NCBI GenBank assembly: GCA_033485155.1
Contig: JAWQJJ010000003.1
Coordinates: 186,001 to 250,000 of the forward strand
Direction of reading: 5' to 3'
Source: Methanomassiliicoccus sp.
Lineage (GTDB): Archaea > Thermoplasmatota > Thermoplasmata > Methanomassiliicoccales > Methanomassiliicoccaceae
DNA: 64,000 nt
Shown here in pieces: positions 8,825 through 18,172 of the stretch. The notes beneath the pieces are model-generated. The model was not told where the DNA came from and ran no database searches. It saw nothing but the letters and a program-made list of their open reading frames with translations. The translations under genes were made by a program, and so were the position numbers. How positions within the stretch are numbered: position 1 is the stretch's first letter; every line of letters begins with the position of its first letter.

Positions 8825-9547
8825 ATGAGTGACGGCTCCGGGAATAGCGGGGGAACGCGCCATGACCTGTTCGGTATTAATTTAAAGCAGGACGAGCTCG
8901 CAGCTCGGATGGGCGGCGGTCTCCCCCGCGGTTCCACCATGCTCATCGAGGGCGCGGAAGGGTCCGGCCGGAGCGCCCTCTGCCAGCGCATTCTCTACGG
9001 CCTGTTGCAGAACGGCCATACCGCGACCTTCGTGTCCACCGAGCTGACGCTGAGGGATTTCATCGACCAGATGTATTCCCTCGACTACAAGGTCGACAAG
9101 AACCTCCTCAACGGCAGCCTCAGCTATTTCCCGGTCTATCCCCTGCTGGGCCAACAGCGGTCCCGGGGTGACTTCCTGGAGAAGCTGATGGCCTCGCCCC
9201 AGCTGTACAGCAAGGATGTTCTGTTCATCGACTCTCTGACCACGCTAACGAAGGATAGTCTGAACGAGGCCAACTGCATTCGCCTGATGGGCTTCCTCAA
9301 GAAGCAGATGAAACTGGAGAAGACCATCATTATGACCGCGGACGAGGCCTGCAAGGCCGCAGACCCCCTCCGCCAGGCAGTGGACATCTACCTCAGCATC
9401 AAGATGAAGGCGTCCGGATCGGAGGTAACCCGGACGGTGCAGACCCTGCGCTATCAACGCGCAAAGCGCAAGGTCGATGACACGATGAAGATCAGGATAG
9501 AGCCGGGCATCGGGCTGGTCATCGAGATCACCGAGGTGTCCGGTTAA
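8825..9547 (+). CDS. flaH: Archaellum motor RecA-like ATP-binding protein FlaH
   Basis: 240 residues, a single KaiC/RecA-like domain. The Walker A loop reads GAEGSGRS (residues 43-50), with Arg in place of the usual Lys. Walker B is DVLFIDSLT. FlaH binds ATP and sits under FlaI in the cytoplasmic motor, where nucleotide state is thought to control its assembly. GGAGGTGA six bases upstream favours the ATG at 8825 over the TTG at 8822. The stop overlaps the flaI start (TAATG). Confidence 0.9.
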   Translation: MSDGSGNSGGTRHDLFGINLKQDELAARMGGGLPRGSTMLIEGAEGSGRSALCQRILYGLLQNGHTATFVSTELTLRDFIDQMYSLDYKVDKNLLNGSLSYFPVYPLLGQQRSRGDFLEKLMASPQLYSKDVLFIDSLTTLTKDSLNEANCIRLMGFLKKQMKLEKTIIMTADEACKAADPLRQAVDIYLSIKMKASGSEVTRTVQTLRYQRAKRKVDDTMKIRIEPGIGLVIEITEVSG

Positions 9548-11190
9548 TGGTCAACATCCCTCCGGACCTCGAGAAGGAGATGGCCCATGATCCCAACATC
9601 CGGGAGTACATAGAGGAACTCCTCAAGACCACCACGATACTGCCGAAGTACTTCAACAACCTCTCGGTCAAGGACCTCGCGGACATTAGAAAGAACGCCG
9701 TGTTGGACCCCACCAGCGCCAACCTGATCTACAAGATCAGCGGAGGGTACATCCACATCGATGCCCTGCACTCGAAGTACATATCGGTCGAAGCCAAGCT
9801 GGACCTCGAGCAGAAGGAGAAGCTGCGCAAGATCAAGGAGCTAATCCTGGAGAAGGCCAGCGCCGAGGAGTCGGTGGAAACAAAAGAGGATCTGGTTCGT
9901 ATACTGGAGAAGCTCTTCGACCTATCGGTAGAGGTCAGCGACAGCGGGCTCAAGAGGAAGAAGAAGAGCGGCAAGGTGGTCCTCAATCAGCGGGAGCACG
10001 ACCTCCTAAAGTACTATATCAACCGGGACATCGTGGGGTACGGTCCGATCGAGCCGCTGATCATGGATCCGTACATCGAAGATATTCACCTCATCGGAAC
10101 GTCCAGAGTGAGGGTGTCTCATAAGGCCTTCCAGTATGGGCTGGAGACCAACGTGCGGTTCGATGATGAAGTCACCCTCAACGACTTCTTCGTCTCCATG
10201 TCCGAGCGCATGGGGCGGCCGGTCAGCGCGTCCAAGCCCATCGTCGACGGCACCCTTCCAGACGGCTCGCGTATCAACATGATCTACTCGAACGATATCA
10301 GCGCCCGCGGCTCGTCGTTCACCATCCGTAAGTTCGCCGCCGAGCCCATCTCGCCGATCCAGCTGATCAAGTGGGGTACCTTCTCCCCGGAGTTCGTGGC
10401 CTACGTCTGGTTGTGCCTGGAGAACAAGATGAACATCATCCTGGCCGGTGAGACCGCGTCCGGGAAGACGACCGCGCTCAACGCCCTGCTGTGCTTCATC
10501 GACCACCGCGGCAAAATCTATTCGGTCGAGGATACCCCCGAGGTCAAGCCTCCTCAGAAGGGTTGGCAGAGGTGCGTCACCCGTGAGTCCGGACCGGAGG
10601 AGGCAAGGGTCACCATGTTCGACCTCCTGAGGGCGGCGCTGCGTTCCCGTCCGGATTACATCGTCATCGGTGAGATCAGAGGTGAGGAGGGTAGGGTCGC
10701 CTTCCAATGCATGCAGACCGGTATCCCGGTCATCGCCACCTTCCACGCCTCCAACGCCACCAAGTTCATTCAGCGTATGACCGGGCAACCGATCAGTATT
10801 CCCATGTCGTTCATCGACAATGTCAACGTCATCATCTTCCAATCGGCCGTGAACGTCAACCGCCGGTTCTTAAGGAGAGTTACTGGTGTGGAAGAGTTTA
10901 TAGGCTACAACAAAGAGGCGGGAGGCGTGCTCAGTAGGAACGTCTTCAAGTGGGATTCCGCCACTGATAACCTCTACTTCCGCGGTAACAACAACTCCTA
11001 CATCCTCGAGAAGAGGATTGCCCTAGAGCACGGTTACGCCGAGCCCAAGGATGTGTACAAGGACCTCCGCCAGAGGGAGAAGATCATCCGCAAGATGATC
11101 GAACTGGATATCACCGGATATCACGAGGTCAACAAGATCCTGAGCGACTACTACGAGAACGGACCGAGCTCCCTACCTTTCACGGTGTGA
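9547..11190 (+). CDS. flaI: Archaellum motor ATPase FlaI
   Basis: 547 residues, a type II/IV secretion superfamily ATPase. The N-terminal half holds the VGYGPIEPLIMDP block. The C-terminal half has Walker A GETASGKTT, an Asp box (IYSVEDTPE), Walker B (YIVIGEIRGEE) and the His box ATFHASN. FlaI is the hexameric ATPase that drives both filament assembly and rotation, working on FlaJ in the membrane. The frame overlaps flaH at its start and ends six bases before flaJ. Confidence 0.95.
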   Translation: MVNIPPDLEKEMAHDPNIREYIEELLKTTTILPKYFNNLSVKDLADIRKNAVLDPTSANLIYKISGGYIHIDALHSKYISVEAKLDLEQKEKLRKIKELILEKASAEESVETKEDLVRILEKLFDLSVEVSDSGLKRKKKSGKVVLNQREHDLLKYYINRDIVGYGPIEPLIMDPYIEDIHLIGTSRVRVSHKAFQYGLETNVRFDDEVTLNDFFVSMSERMGRPVSASKPIVDGTLPDGSRINMIYSNDISARGSSFTIRKFAAEPISPIQLIKWGTFSPEFVAYVWLCLENKMNIILAGETASGKTTALNALLCFIDHRGKIYSVEDTPEVKPPQKGWQRCVTRESGPEEARVTMFDLLRAALRSRPDYIVIGEIRGEEGRVAFQCMQTGIPVIATFHASNATKFIQRMTGQPISIPMSFIDNVNVIIFQSAVNVNRRFLRRVTGVEEFIGYNKEAGGVLSRNVFKWDSATDNLYFRGNNNSYILEKRIALEHGYAEPKDVYKDLRQREKIIRKMIELDITGYHEVNKILSDYYENGPSSLPFTV

Positions 11191-11196
11191 TGGGGT

Positions 11197-12876
11197 ATGA
11201 AGAAGGACGCCTGGCTGCGCGACCTTCGGATGAAGGAGCAGACCTACTACAAACTCATTCTCGTGTCGGTAGTAGTGCTGGGTATCGTGGTCCCGGCCAT
11301 ACTCACCCTTGTCCTGGCCCCCTACTTGAGCGGGATGCTGCTGGTGGTCGTGTATGTCGTGCCGATCTTCGGCATCTTCGTCATCTTCATGCTGCCGGCG
11401 GTGTACACCTCCAGGCGCAAAGTGGAGGTGGAGCAGAACATGCCCATGTTCGTGACCACCATGGCCGCCCTGTCCACCTCGGACATGCCCTTCGAGAGCG
11501 TGTTCTACATCCTATCGACGAAGAAGGAGTATGGGCAGCTGGCCAGGGACGCCAAGCAGATCTGCCGGCTAATCAAGCATTACAGCGTGGGCGCGGCCGA
11601 AGCCTGCCGCTTCATCGCCGTCCGCACCAGCTGCCAGATGGAGGCGAACTTCTTCAACCGGCTGTCCCACTCCCTCGATGTCGGTGAGAAACTCGACCGA
11701 TTCATGGCCAATGAACACGACGTCATGATGGACGAGTACGTATTGAGGGCGGAAGCGACCCTGAAGGACCTTGACTTCGTCAAGGAGATCTACACCGGGC
11801 TGACCACCTCCCTCATCTTTACCGCGGTGTTCGTGTGCATCATGCCGATGTTCGGCTCGGGTGGAGTAGAGGTGCTGATGATCGGTGTCGTGTTCAGCTT
11901 CGCCGCCCTGGAATCATTCTTCATCTACCTGCTGAAGACAAAGGTGCCCAAGGACCGCATCTGGCTGGGGTGGCGGGCCAAGATCAAGAGGGGCATGGTC
12001 ACCGACAAGGACCGTCTGATCTTCACATCGGTACTGATAGCCGTCCTCGGTATCATCCTGCTGTCGTTCATCATGATACCGTCCGGCCTGCCGATGACCT
12101 TCATCGCCTCGACCATCTTCCTGCCCGCGCTCTTCCCCGGAGTGCTCATACTCCGCGAGGAGAAGGCCATCGAGAAGCGGGACAACCTGTTCGGTGCGTT
12201 CATCCGGTCCCTCGGGCGATCGTCAGAGGTCAGCGGCACCACCATGGCCGACGGCGTGAAGAAGCTGGCTATGCACTCGTTCGGCCCCCTCACCGACATG
12301 GTCAAGAACCTGTCCAAGCGGCTTTCGCTGCACATAAGCGTGTCCGATTCCTGGAAGCGGTTCTCGGCGGAGACGTCCAGCGACCTCATCGACAAGTTCG
12401 GCGAGATGTACGTGACATGCATGCAGAACGGGTCCAAGGCCGAGCCGACGAGCGTGTTCATCAGCAATAACATGTTCCGGGTGCTGAGCATACGGAAGAA
12501 GAGGTCGCAGACCGCGTCCTCCTTCGTGGGCATCCTTTACGGCGTCATGATCTCGCTGGCGGTCACGCTGTACATCACCATCGGGATCGTAGGTTACATG
12601 AGCGACGTCATGTCCTCGGTCGTAATCGATAACTCCGGCTCGGACTCGGCCTTCCTGAACAGCATCCTGAGCGGCAATATCAACATCGCCGAGATCCAGC
12701 TGATGGTCTTCGCTGTGATCATAGTCCATGCCGTCCTTTCCTCGCTCATGCTGCCAATGATTAAAGGGGGACATATCGTCGGCTCGGTGGTTCATTTCAT
12801 AGCGCTGATCTGGATAGCGTCTGCCGCCTCAATGATATCTGAGACCCTGATAAGCGGACTACTGACCAGTGGTTGA
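11197..12876 (+). CDS. flaJ: Archaellum membrane platform protein FlaJ
   Basis: 559 residues with two T2SF-type cytoplasmic regions and about nine membrane helices (two near the N-terminus, a cluster at about 195-320, the last four after about 440). It is the membrane platform to which FlaI binds and through which archaellins are assembled and torque is passed on. A start at 11187 in another frame is not credible. The stop lies 14 bp from the stop of the convergent cheD, with an A-rich run between them. Confidence 0.93.
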   Translation: MKKDAWLRDLRMKEQTYYKLILVSVVVLGIVVPAILTLVLAPYLSGMLLVVVYVVPIFGIFVIFMLPAVYTSRRKVEVEQNMPMFVTTMAALSTSDMPFESVFYILSTKKEYGQLARDAKQICRLIKHYSVGAAEACRFIAVRTSCQMEANFFNRLSHSLDVGEKLDRFMANEHDVMMDEYVLRAEATLKDLDFVKEIYTGLTTSLIFTAVFVCIMPMFGSGGVEVLMIGVVFSFAALESFFIYLLKTKVPKDRIWLGWRAKIKRGMVTDKDRLIFTSVLIAVLGIILLSFIMIPSGLPMTFIASTIFLPALFPGVLILREEKAIEKRDNLFGAFIRSLGRSSEVSGTTMADGVKKLAMHSFGPLTDMVKNLSKRLSLHISVSDSWKRFSAETSSDLIDKFGEMYVTCMQNGSKAEPTSVFISNNMFRVLSIRKKRSQTASSFVGILYGVMISLAVTLYITIGIVGYMSDVMSSVVIDNSGSDSAFLNSILSGNINIAEIQLMVFAVIIVHAVLSSLMLPMIKGGHIVGSVVHFIALIWIASAASMISETLISGLLTSG

Positions 12877-12890
12877 AAAATAAAAAAAGA
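12877..12890. terminator. Shared convergent end of the archaellum and chemotaxis operons
   Basis: Only 14 bases (AAAATAAAAAAAGA) separate the stops of flaJ (+) and cheD (-). The run gives a U-rich transcript end for the - strand. Transcripts from either side must end inside, or run into, the opposite operon, so some antisense overlap at the 3' ends is expected. Confidence 0.4.
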
Positions 12891-13454
12891 TCAGATTGTG
12901 GAATGATCGTTTCCCTTCTGGATACGGTAGACGCCGTTGGTCGTGTTGAAGGTAATGGTGCGGCCCCGCACCCCTCCGACGTCCTCCGCCAGCAGAGGTA
13001 TGTTCTCCCCCTTCAGAGTAGCCCTGGCGGTCTCCGAGTTCCTCAATCCGATGTTCAATGTGTCCGAGGTGATGAAGGAGAACATCTGCGCCCCGCCGGC
13101 CATCTTGGCTCTGAGGTGACCCCTCGACGCGCCCATCTCCAGCAGCTCATCGACCATTATCATTATGGCCGAGTCAGCATACTTGGAGGCGTTGACCTTA
13201 TCTCTCCCCTCCTCGTACCGGGGAAGCATGGCATGAGCGACTCCTCCCACCTGGGCTTGGAGATCGTAGATGGCGATGCCTACGCATGATCCCAGCCCGA
13301 TGCACATGAGTTTGGCCGGGCTGCGGGCGATCTTATATTCCCCCACCCCCACCACGCTGTCCGCATCAATGAGATGAGCGTGGCCGATGGAAGCGGTGTC
13401 CCGGATCACACCCGGCCGGGAGGCTGGGTCGTCCGATTCAATCCTGGATGCCAT
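12891..13454 (-). CDS. cheD: Chemoreceptor glutamine deamidase CheD
   Basis: 187 residues. Family signatures are all present: GLGSCVGIAIYD with the catalytic Cys, AHAMLP with the catalytic His, KMAGGAQMF, IGLRNSE and the closing EDVGGVRGRTITF. CheD deamidates receptor glutamines to make methylatable glutamates and also binds CheC. It is the last gene of the operon and starts six bases after the stop of the CheC gene, which fits the known CheC-CheD partnership. Confidence 0.95.
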   Translation of the reverse strand: MASRIESDDPASRPGVIRDTASIGHAHLIDADSVVGVGEYKIARSPAKLMCIGLGSCVGIAIYDLQAQVGGVAHAMLPRYEEGRDKVNASKYADSAIMIMVDELLEMGASRGHLRAKMAGGAQMFSFITSDTLNIGLRNSETARATLKGENIPLLAEDVGGVRGRTITFNTTNGVYRIQKGNDHSTI

Positions 13455-13460
13455 GGCAGC

Positions 13461-14075
13461 TCACACAGACCTGAACTTGTCGCTCAGCACCTTGATTGTA
13501 TCGCGGTCCGGCAGGTAGAGCATGAAACCGGAGCACACCGATCGGTCGAACACGAACTGCGTCCTGATGACCATCAGGTCATCCGCCTCCGACTCGGCCA
13601 GGGCGGCAGGGTACTCAAGGATGGCATGGAGCATATCCACCGCCACCCCCGGGGGAGAGGGCAGGAGGGTCACGCCGCAGAACTTGGCGACCGCGTTGAG
13701 GTAGGCGGAGGCGCAGATGTTGCCGACCTCGCAGATGGCATCGCGGTCCATCTCATCGAGCTCGCGCACCTCATGAGGCCGGGACAGCATTAGGTCCACA
13801 AGGGTAGTGGTCATGTCCTGAGAGAACAGCAACATGATGCCCCCCTTGCCCGTCCCGTGCGTCTCCAGGAACACTCCGACCATGAGCTGCTCGGGGTCCT
13901 CGATGACCTCCGGAAGCTGGTGGGTCTCGCACACGTAGTGCTCGGATACCTCCACCACAATGTCCTTGTTGATCAGCGCGGACAGCGCGGTGGTGGCATG
14001 AGCGGCACCGATGTTCCCCATTTCCCTCAACCCGTCCACCAGGACGGGGTCCCATTCAATCGATTGAGCTGACAT
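13461..14075 (-). CDS. cheC: CheY-P phosphatase CheC, paralogue 1
   Basis: 204 residues with two CheC-type repeats. Both phosphatase motifs (D/S-x3-E-x2-N) are intact: DGLREMGN in the first helix and DAICEVGN in the second, the latter followed by the conserved Pro region LPSPPG. It should remove phosphate from CheY and be controlled by CheD. It lies between a second CheC and cheD in one operon. The duplicated cheC is an arrangement also seen in other euryarchaea. Confidence 0.93.
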   Translation of the reverse strand: MSAQSIEWDPVLVDGLREMGNIGAAHATTALSALINKDIVVEVSEHYVCETHQLPEVIEDPEQLMVGVFLETHGTGKGGIMLLFSQDMTTTLVDLMLSRPHEVRELDEMDRDAICEVGNICASAYLNAVAKFCGVTLLPSPPGVAVDMLHAILEYPAALAESEADDLMVIRTQFVFDRSVCSGFMLYLPDRDTIKVLSDKFRSV

Positions 14076-14084
14076 CTTGACACC

Positions 14085-14741
14085 TCAGAGCCCGAACTTC
14101 GACATCATGGCCGCCTGCGACTCGGAGTCCACCCCGAACCTCTTGAATGTGAGGGTCTGGATCCCCTTGCCGGGAGCGAAGATGATGGCGCCCTGGAACC
14201 TCTTGTTCGTATCAACGAAGTTGGTCTCCACCCGCACCACGCTGGTATCGCGAAGCGGCGCGATGAGCGCCGGGAACTTTATACGATCGGTGATGCGGTC
14301 GATGGACACCGTCGGTGAGTTCGGGATGATCTCGATGGAGAGGAACTTGGCGATGGGGACAAGGTACTGCCGAATGCATATGTCCCCCATCTCCACGAGC
14401 ACATCCCGATCCTGCTCGGTCATCGGCCGGCCCGGCTGATGAGGCTTGTTGAGCAACAGGTCGGACAGATAGGTGGCGACCTCGCCGGGGAACACCATGT
14501 AGATGCAGCTGCCCCCCGTATCGATGTCGATCTTCAGGGTAGCGAAGAGGCTCCCTAGATCGCCGAAGCGATTGGGCAGGGCGGGCATAGGCATGATTCG
14601 GCATTCCGTCACGTCGATGAGTATGTCCGTCTTCACCAGCTTGGTTAAGGCGGTGGAGGCGTGGGACGCCCCTACGTTCCCGATCTCCCTGAGAGCGTCC
14701 ATCTGCAGTTCGTCCAATTGGCTTATCTGTTCTGAGCTCAT
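14085..14741 (-). CDS. cheC: CheY-P phosphatase CheC, paralogue 2 (second site altered)
   Basis: 218 residues, again two CheC repeats. The first motif is intact (DALREIGN). In the second, DVLVEMGD has Asp where the catalytic Asn is expected, although the Pro region (IIPNSP) is kept. It may therefore act with one site only, or have become a regulatory partner of the other CheC. The ATG overlaps the cheA stop (ATGA), so the two are translationally coupled. Confidence 0.92.
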   Translation of the reverse strand: MSSEQISQLDELQMDALREIGNVGASHASTALTKLVKTDILIDVTECRIMPMPALPNRFGDLGSLFATLKIDIDTGGSCIYMVFPGEVATYLSDLLLNKPHQPGRPMTEQDRDVLVEMGDICIRQYLVPIAKFLSIEIIPNSPTVSIDRITDRIKFPALIAPLRDTSVVRVETNFVDTNKRFQGAIIFAPGKGIQTLTFKRFGVDSESQAAMMSKFGL

Positions 14742-16762
14742 GTGAAAGCCCCCACGTCCAATATCATTGCCACTTTTCCGTCCCCCAGGATGGTCGCTCC
14801 CGAGAAATACCCAGTCTGGCGAAGGTCCTTTCCCAAGCTCTTGACCACTATCTCCTGCTGCCCGATGAGACGGGACACAAGCAAGCAGGCACGGCTATCG
14901 TTCTTCTCCACAATGACCGCCGGCATCTCGTCGGCCGCATGTTCGGGCGATCCGAACTCCGATCTGATGTTGAGCACCGGGATCACCTCGTCCCGCAGCT
15001 GGAACATCCCGCGGTCGACGACCGCGTGGATAGCGTTCAGGGGGACCCGCACGGTCTCCCGCACGTTCTCCAGAGGGATGGCGTACTTCTCCTCGTTGAC
15101 CTCGACGAGCATCGCCCGAATGATGCTCATGCTCGGCGGTAGCTTGAGGGTGATCCTGCTTCCCTTGCCGAAGGTCGAGTCCAGGCGAATGAAGCCGCCG
15201 AGACCTTCGATCTTCGTCTTGACCACATCCATGCCAACCCCCCGGCCGGAGATGTCGGATACTTTCTCCGAGGTGCTGAAGTTGGGCAGGAAAATGAACT
15301 GCATCTTGGCCCGATCATCCATACGGGTTGCCTCCTCCGGAGTGATCAGACCCTTGCTGATGGCCTTGGCGGTGATCCGCTCGATGTCCATCCCCCGGCC
15401 GTCGTCCTCCACTGTGATGATGATGTTGCTCTGTTCTTGGAAAGCGGAGAGGATGATTGTACCGCGGGGGCTCTTGCCCTTGGCGATGCGATCCTCCTTG
15501 GACTCGATGCCATGATCAACCGCGTTCCTCAGGAGGTGGACGAGGGAATCGCCGATGTCGTCCAGAAGGCTGCGGTCAATCTCGATGTCGTTGCCCCGCA
15601 TGATGAACTCGACCTCCTTGCCGTTGGCCAGGGAAATGTCCCTGACAATGCGGGGAAACCGCTTGAAGATGAAGTCGACCGGCACCATTCGGGTACGGAG
15701 GACAATATCCTGCATCTCCCCCATCAGCCGGGAGTTGTTCTGCAGGGTCTGCTTGAGCTCACGGTTCTTGAGGTCGTTGGCGATCTGGTTGATCCTGATA
15801 TTATTGATCATGATCTCCCCGACAAGGTCGAGGAGCTTGTCCAGCAGCTTGCTCTTGACTCTGATGGACGAGCTGTTGTTCAAGGCCCCGTGCTTCTCCT
15901 CGCTCCCGTCCACGCATTCCTTAGGGGCCTCGGGCGACGGTTCCGACGGCTTCTCCTGTGCGGCCTCGACGGATGGAGCCGTGGTGGCTTCGACCTTTAC
16001 CGGGGTCGGGGCGGTCTTCTCCCCGCCCATGGTGATGGCGTGGATTGTCGCGTCAGCCACACCGGTGACATTACGGACCGGAGTCAGCAACGAATCATCG
16101 TCCGATGCGGTGCCCAGGACCATGATGAGGCCCTCGTCGGAATCGGAGACCTCAGCCATGTCTGGAGAGGACGCCAGAAGCGAGCTCATGGGGGCGATGG
16201 CCTTGGACACCTGATAGGCACGGCCCTCCTTGAACTTCAGGCCTTCGCTCCAGGTGATGCTCATGATGATCGGGCGAGTGCCTTCGGGCAATACCTGACG
16301 GATGCGCTCCAGCTCTTCCGGCTCGAGGGTGAGCTCGTCGTCACTACCGCTCGTAGTCTCGGGGGCAGCGGCGGGGGCGGGGGCGACGTCGATGGCCGCC
16401 TCGATGCGTCCGGCCAAATCCTTGAAGGAGATGTGCACGCTGCCCGACGACTCGAGCTCCTCGAGCATGCGCTCGATGGTGTCGACCCCGGTGAACAGAA
16501 GCTCCATGACCGCCCGATCTGGAATCGCCTTCCGCTTGCGCAGCACGTCAAAGAGATCCTCCATGACATGAGCTAGCTCCTGGATGGATGGTATCCCGAT
16601 GACCCCGGCGGTACCCTTCAGGGTATGCATGGCCCGGAACGCCTCATTCATGCTCTCTTCGTCGAAACCTTTCTCCTCCAGCGTTAGCAACATGCTGTTC
16701 AGGGACTGGAGGTTTTCCCTTGATTCCTCGATGAAGACGTCAAGATACTGTGAGTTGTCCAT
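14738..16762 (-). CDS. cheA: Chemotaxis histidine kinase CheA
   Basis: 674 residues with the full domain order. P1/Hpt comes first with the phosphorylated His46 in AMHTLKGTAG. A P2-like CheY-binding domain spans about 150-250, after an Ala/Pro linker. Dimerisation follows at about 300-360. The ATPase domain shows NAVDHGIES (N box), DDGRGMD (G1) and GRGVGMDVV (G2). The CheW-like P5 domain is at the end. It phosphorylates CheY and CheB in response to receptor state. It is cytoplasmic, in an array with CheW and the MCP encoded upstream. Confidence 0.96.
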   Translation of the reverse strand: MDNSQYLDVFIEESRENLQSLNSMLLTLEEKGFDEESMNEAFRAMHTLKGTAGVIGIPSIQELAHVMEDLFDVLRKRKAIPDRAVMELLFTGVDTIERMLEELESSGSVHISFKDLAGRIEAAIDVAPAPAAAPETTSGSDDELTLEPEELERIRQVLPEGTRPIIMSITWSEGLKFKEGRAYQVSKAIAPMSSLLASSPDMAEVSDSDEGLIMVLGTASDDDSLLTPVRNVTGVADATIHAITMGGEKTAPTPVKVEATTAPSVEAAQEKPSEPSPEAPKECVDGSEEKHGALNNSSSIRVKSKLLDKLLDLVGEIMINNIRINQIANDLKNRELKQTLQNNSRLMGEMQDIVLRTRMVPVDFIFKRFPRIVRDISLANGKEVEFIMRGNDIEIDRSLLDDIGDSLVHLLRNAVDHGIESKEDRIAKGKSPRGTIILSAFQEQSNIIITVEDDGRGMDIERITAKAISKGLITPEEATRMDDRAKMQFIFLPNFSTSEKVSDISGRGVGMDVVKTKIEGLGGFIRLDSTFGKGSRITLKLPPSMSIIRAMLVEVNEEKYAIPLENVRETVRVPLNAIHAVVDRGMFQLRDEVIPVLNIRSEFGSPEHAADEMPAVIVEKNDSRACLLVSRLIGQQEIVVKSLGKDLRQTGYFSGATILGDGKVAMILDVGAFT

Positions 16763-16765
16763 TTT

Positions 16766-17794
16766 TCACATCCCCGTGCTGATCATGATGGTGATGGCCT
16801 GGGCGATGTCCTCGAGAGGGACTATGCGGTCGGCAGCGTTCAGGTCCGCGACCGCCTTGGGCATCCCGTACACGACGCAGGTCTCCTCGTTCTGCACGAT
16901 CGTCTTGCCCCCGTTCTTCTTGATGAGCTGCATCCCCGCCGCACCGTCTGAACCCATGCCGGTAAGTACCACGCCGATAGTACGCGGCCCGAAATGGGGG
17001 GCCACGCTGTTCATGAGAACATCCACCGCCGGACGCACGTAGTTCACCTTGGGGCCGTCGTCCAGGTGCAGCTTGTTGCCCCTAAGGACAAGATGCTTGT
17101 TCCCCTGGGCAAGGTAGATCTTGCCCTTCCGTATCTCGTCCCCTTCCTCGGCCTCCTTGACCTCCAGAGGGGAGATCCAGTTGAGCCGCTCGGCGAAGGA
17201 ACGCGTGAACCCCTCAGGCATGTGCTGGACCACCAACACTGCAGCCGGGAGGTTTGCCGGCAAGCGCGATAGGACCTCGGGGAGGGCCTTGGGGCCTCCG
17301 GTAGACGAGCCGATGAGCACGATCCAGTCCCCGCTGAGAGTGGGCATCTGGGTCGGCTGCACGGGTCCGGTACGCATCTGACGGGGAGCGATCTTAGCCT
17401 TGGCCGCCGCCTTGATCTTGGACAGTATGGCTTCGCTATCCTTCTCCAGATCTAGGGAAAGGGAGCCGGCGGTCTTGGGTATGAAGTCTACCGCTCCCAG
17501 ATCCAGGCTCTTCAGGGTTATGTCGGCCTGGCGCTTGTCCATGGAGCTGAGCATCACCACCGCCCGCGGGGCTTCGGCCATTATGTGCTGCAGGGCGGTG
17601 ATTCCGTCCATGACGGGCATCTCGATGTCCATGGTGACGACGTCGGGGTCGAGCTGACGCACCTTATCGAGCGCCTCCGCCCCGTTGCGTGCGGTGCCCA
17701 CCACCTCTATCTCCTCGTCCTTGGAGAGAAGGTCGGAGATTATCCGGCGCATCACGATGGAATCATCCACCACCAGCACTTTGATTTTGAACAC
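16766..17794 (-). CDS. cheB: Receptor methylesterase / glutamine deamidase CheB
   Basis: 342 residues from a GTG at 17794, four bases after the cheY stop; this start gives MFKIKVLVVDDS, the normal receiver start, whereas longer versions run into cheY. The receiver domain has the phosphorylated Asp in VTMDIEMPVMDG. The methylesterase domain has the catalytic Ser in IGSSTGGP, His in VQHMPEGFT and Asp in TGMGSDGA. It removes methyl groups from the MCP when phosphorylated by CheA, opposing CheR. It shares receiver ancestry with the neighbouring CheY. Confidence 0.95.
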   Translation of the reverse strand: MFKIKVLVVDDSIVMRRIISDLLSKDEEIEVVGTARNGAEALDKVRQLDPDVVTMDIEMPVMDGITALQHIMAEAPRAVVMLSSMDKRQADITLKSLDLGAVDFIPKTAGSLSLDLEKDSEAILSKIKAAAKAKIAPRQMRTGPVQPTQMPTLSGDWIVLIGSSTGGPKALPEVLSRLPANLPAAVLVVQHMPEGFTRSFAERLNWISPLEVKEAEEGDEIRKGKIYLAQGNKHLVLRGNKLHLDDGPKVNYVRPAVDVLMNSVAPHFGPRTIGVVLTGMGSDGAAGMQLIKKNGGKTIVQNEETCVVYGMPKAVADLNAADRIVPLEDIAQAITIMISTGM

Positions 17795-17798
17795 TAGC

Positions 17799-18170
17799 TC
17801 ATCTCGCCGTCTTATGGGCTGCCTGTAGCAGCTCAGCGTTCTCGAAAGGCTTGACCAGGAAATCCTTCGCCCCATTGTCCAGCGCCTGCATGACCAGACT
17901 CTTCTGGTTCAGACCACTGACGATGATGATGCGGGCATCCTTGTCCACCTCCACGATCTTCTTCACCACGTCGGTACCATGCTCTCCAGGCATGATTATG
18001 TCCATCGTCACGAGGTCTGGGCAGAGTTTCACGTACTGCTCCACCGCCTCCTTTCCGTTCTTAGCCTGGCCGACGACCTTGAATCCGCCATCCTTGGTCA
18101 ATATGTCGCTGATCATCGCTCTCATGACCATGGAATCGTCGACGACCAGGACCTTCTTCTCGTTGCTCAT
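17799..18170 (-). CDS. cheY: Chemotaxis response regulator CheY
   Basis: 123 residues, a stand-alone receiver. VVDDS gives the acidic pocket, VTMDIIMPG the phosphorylated Asp, IIVSGL the switch Ser, and FLVKPF the conserved Lys-Pro. CheY-P should bind the archaellum motor through CheF and FlaC/D/E; CheF was not found here. GGTATAGAG precedes the ATG. The CheW stop lies two bases upstream. Confidence 0.95.
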   Translation of the reverse strand: MSNEKKVLVVDDSMVMRAMISDILTKDGGFKVVGQAKNGKEAVEQYVKLCPDLVTMDIIMPGEHGTDVVKKIVEVDKDARIIIVSGLNQKSLVMQALDNGAKDFLVKPFENAELLQAAHKTAR

Positions 18171-18172
18171 CT

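Noticed and set aside
10006-10842. 278-codon - strand frame opposite flaI
   Set aside because: Antisense shadow with skewed Asp/Gly/Arg/His content.
15437-16576. 379-codon + strand frame opposite cheA
   Set aside because: Shadow of cheA caused by high GC content; no family signature, while cheA is complete.
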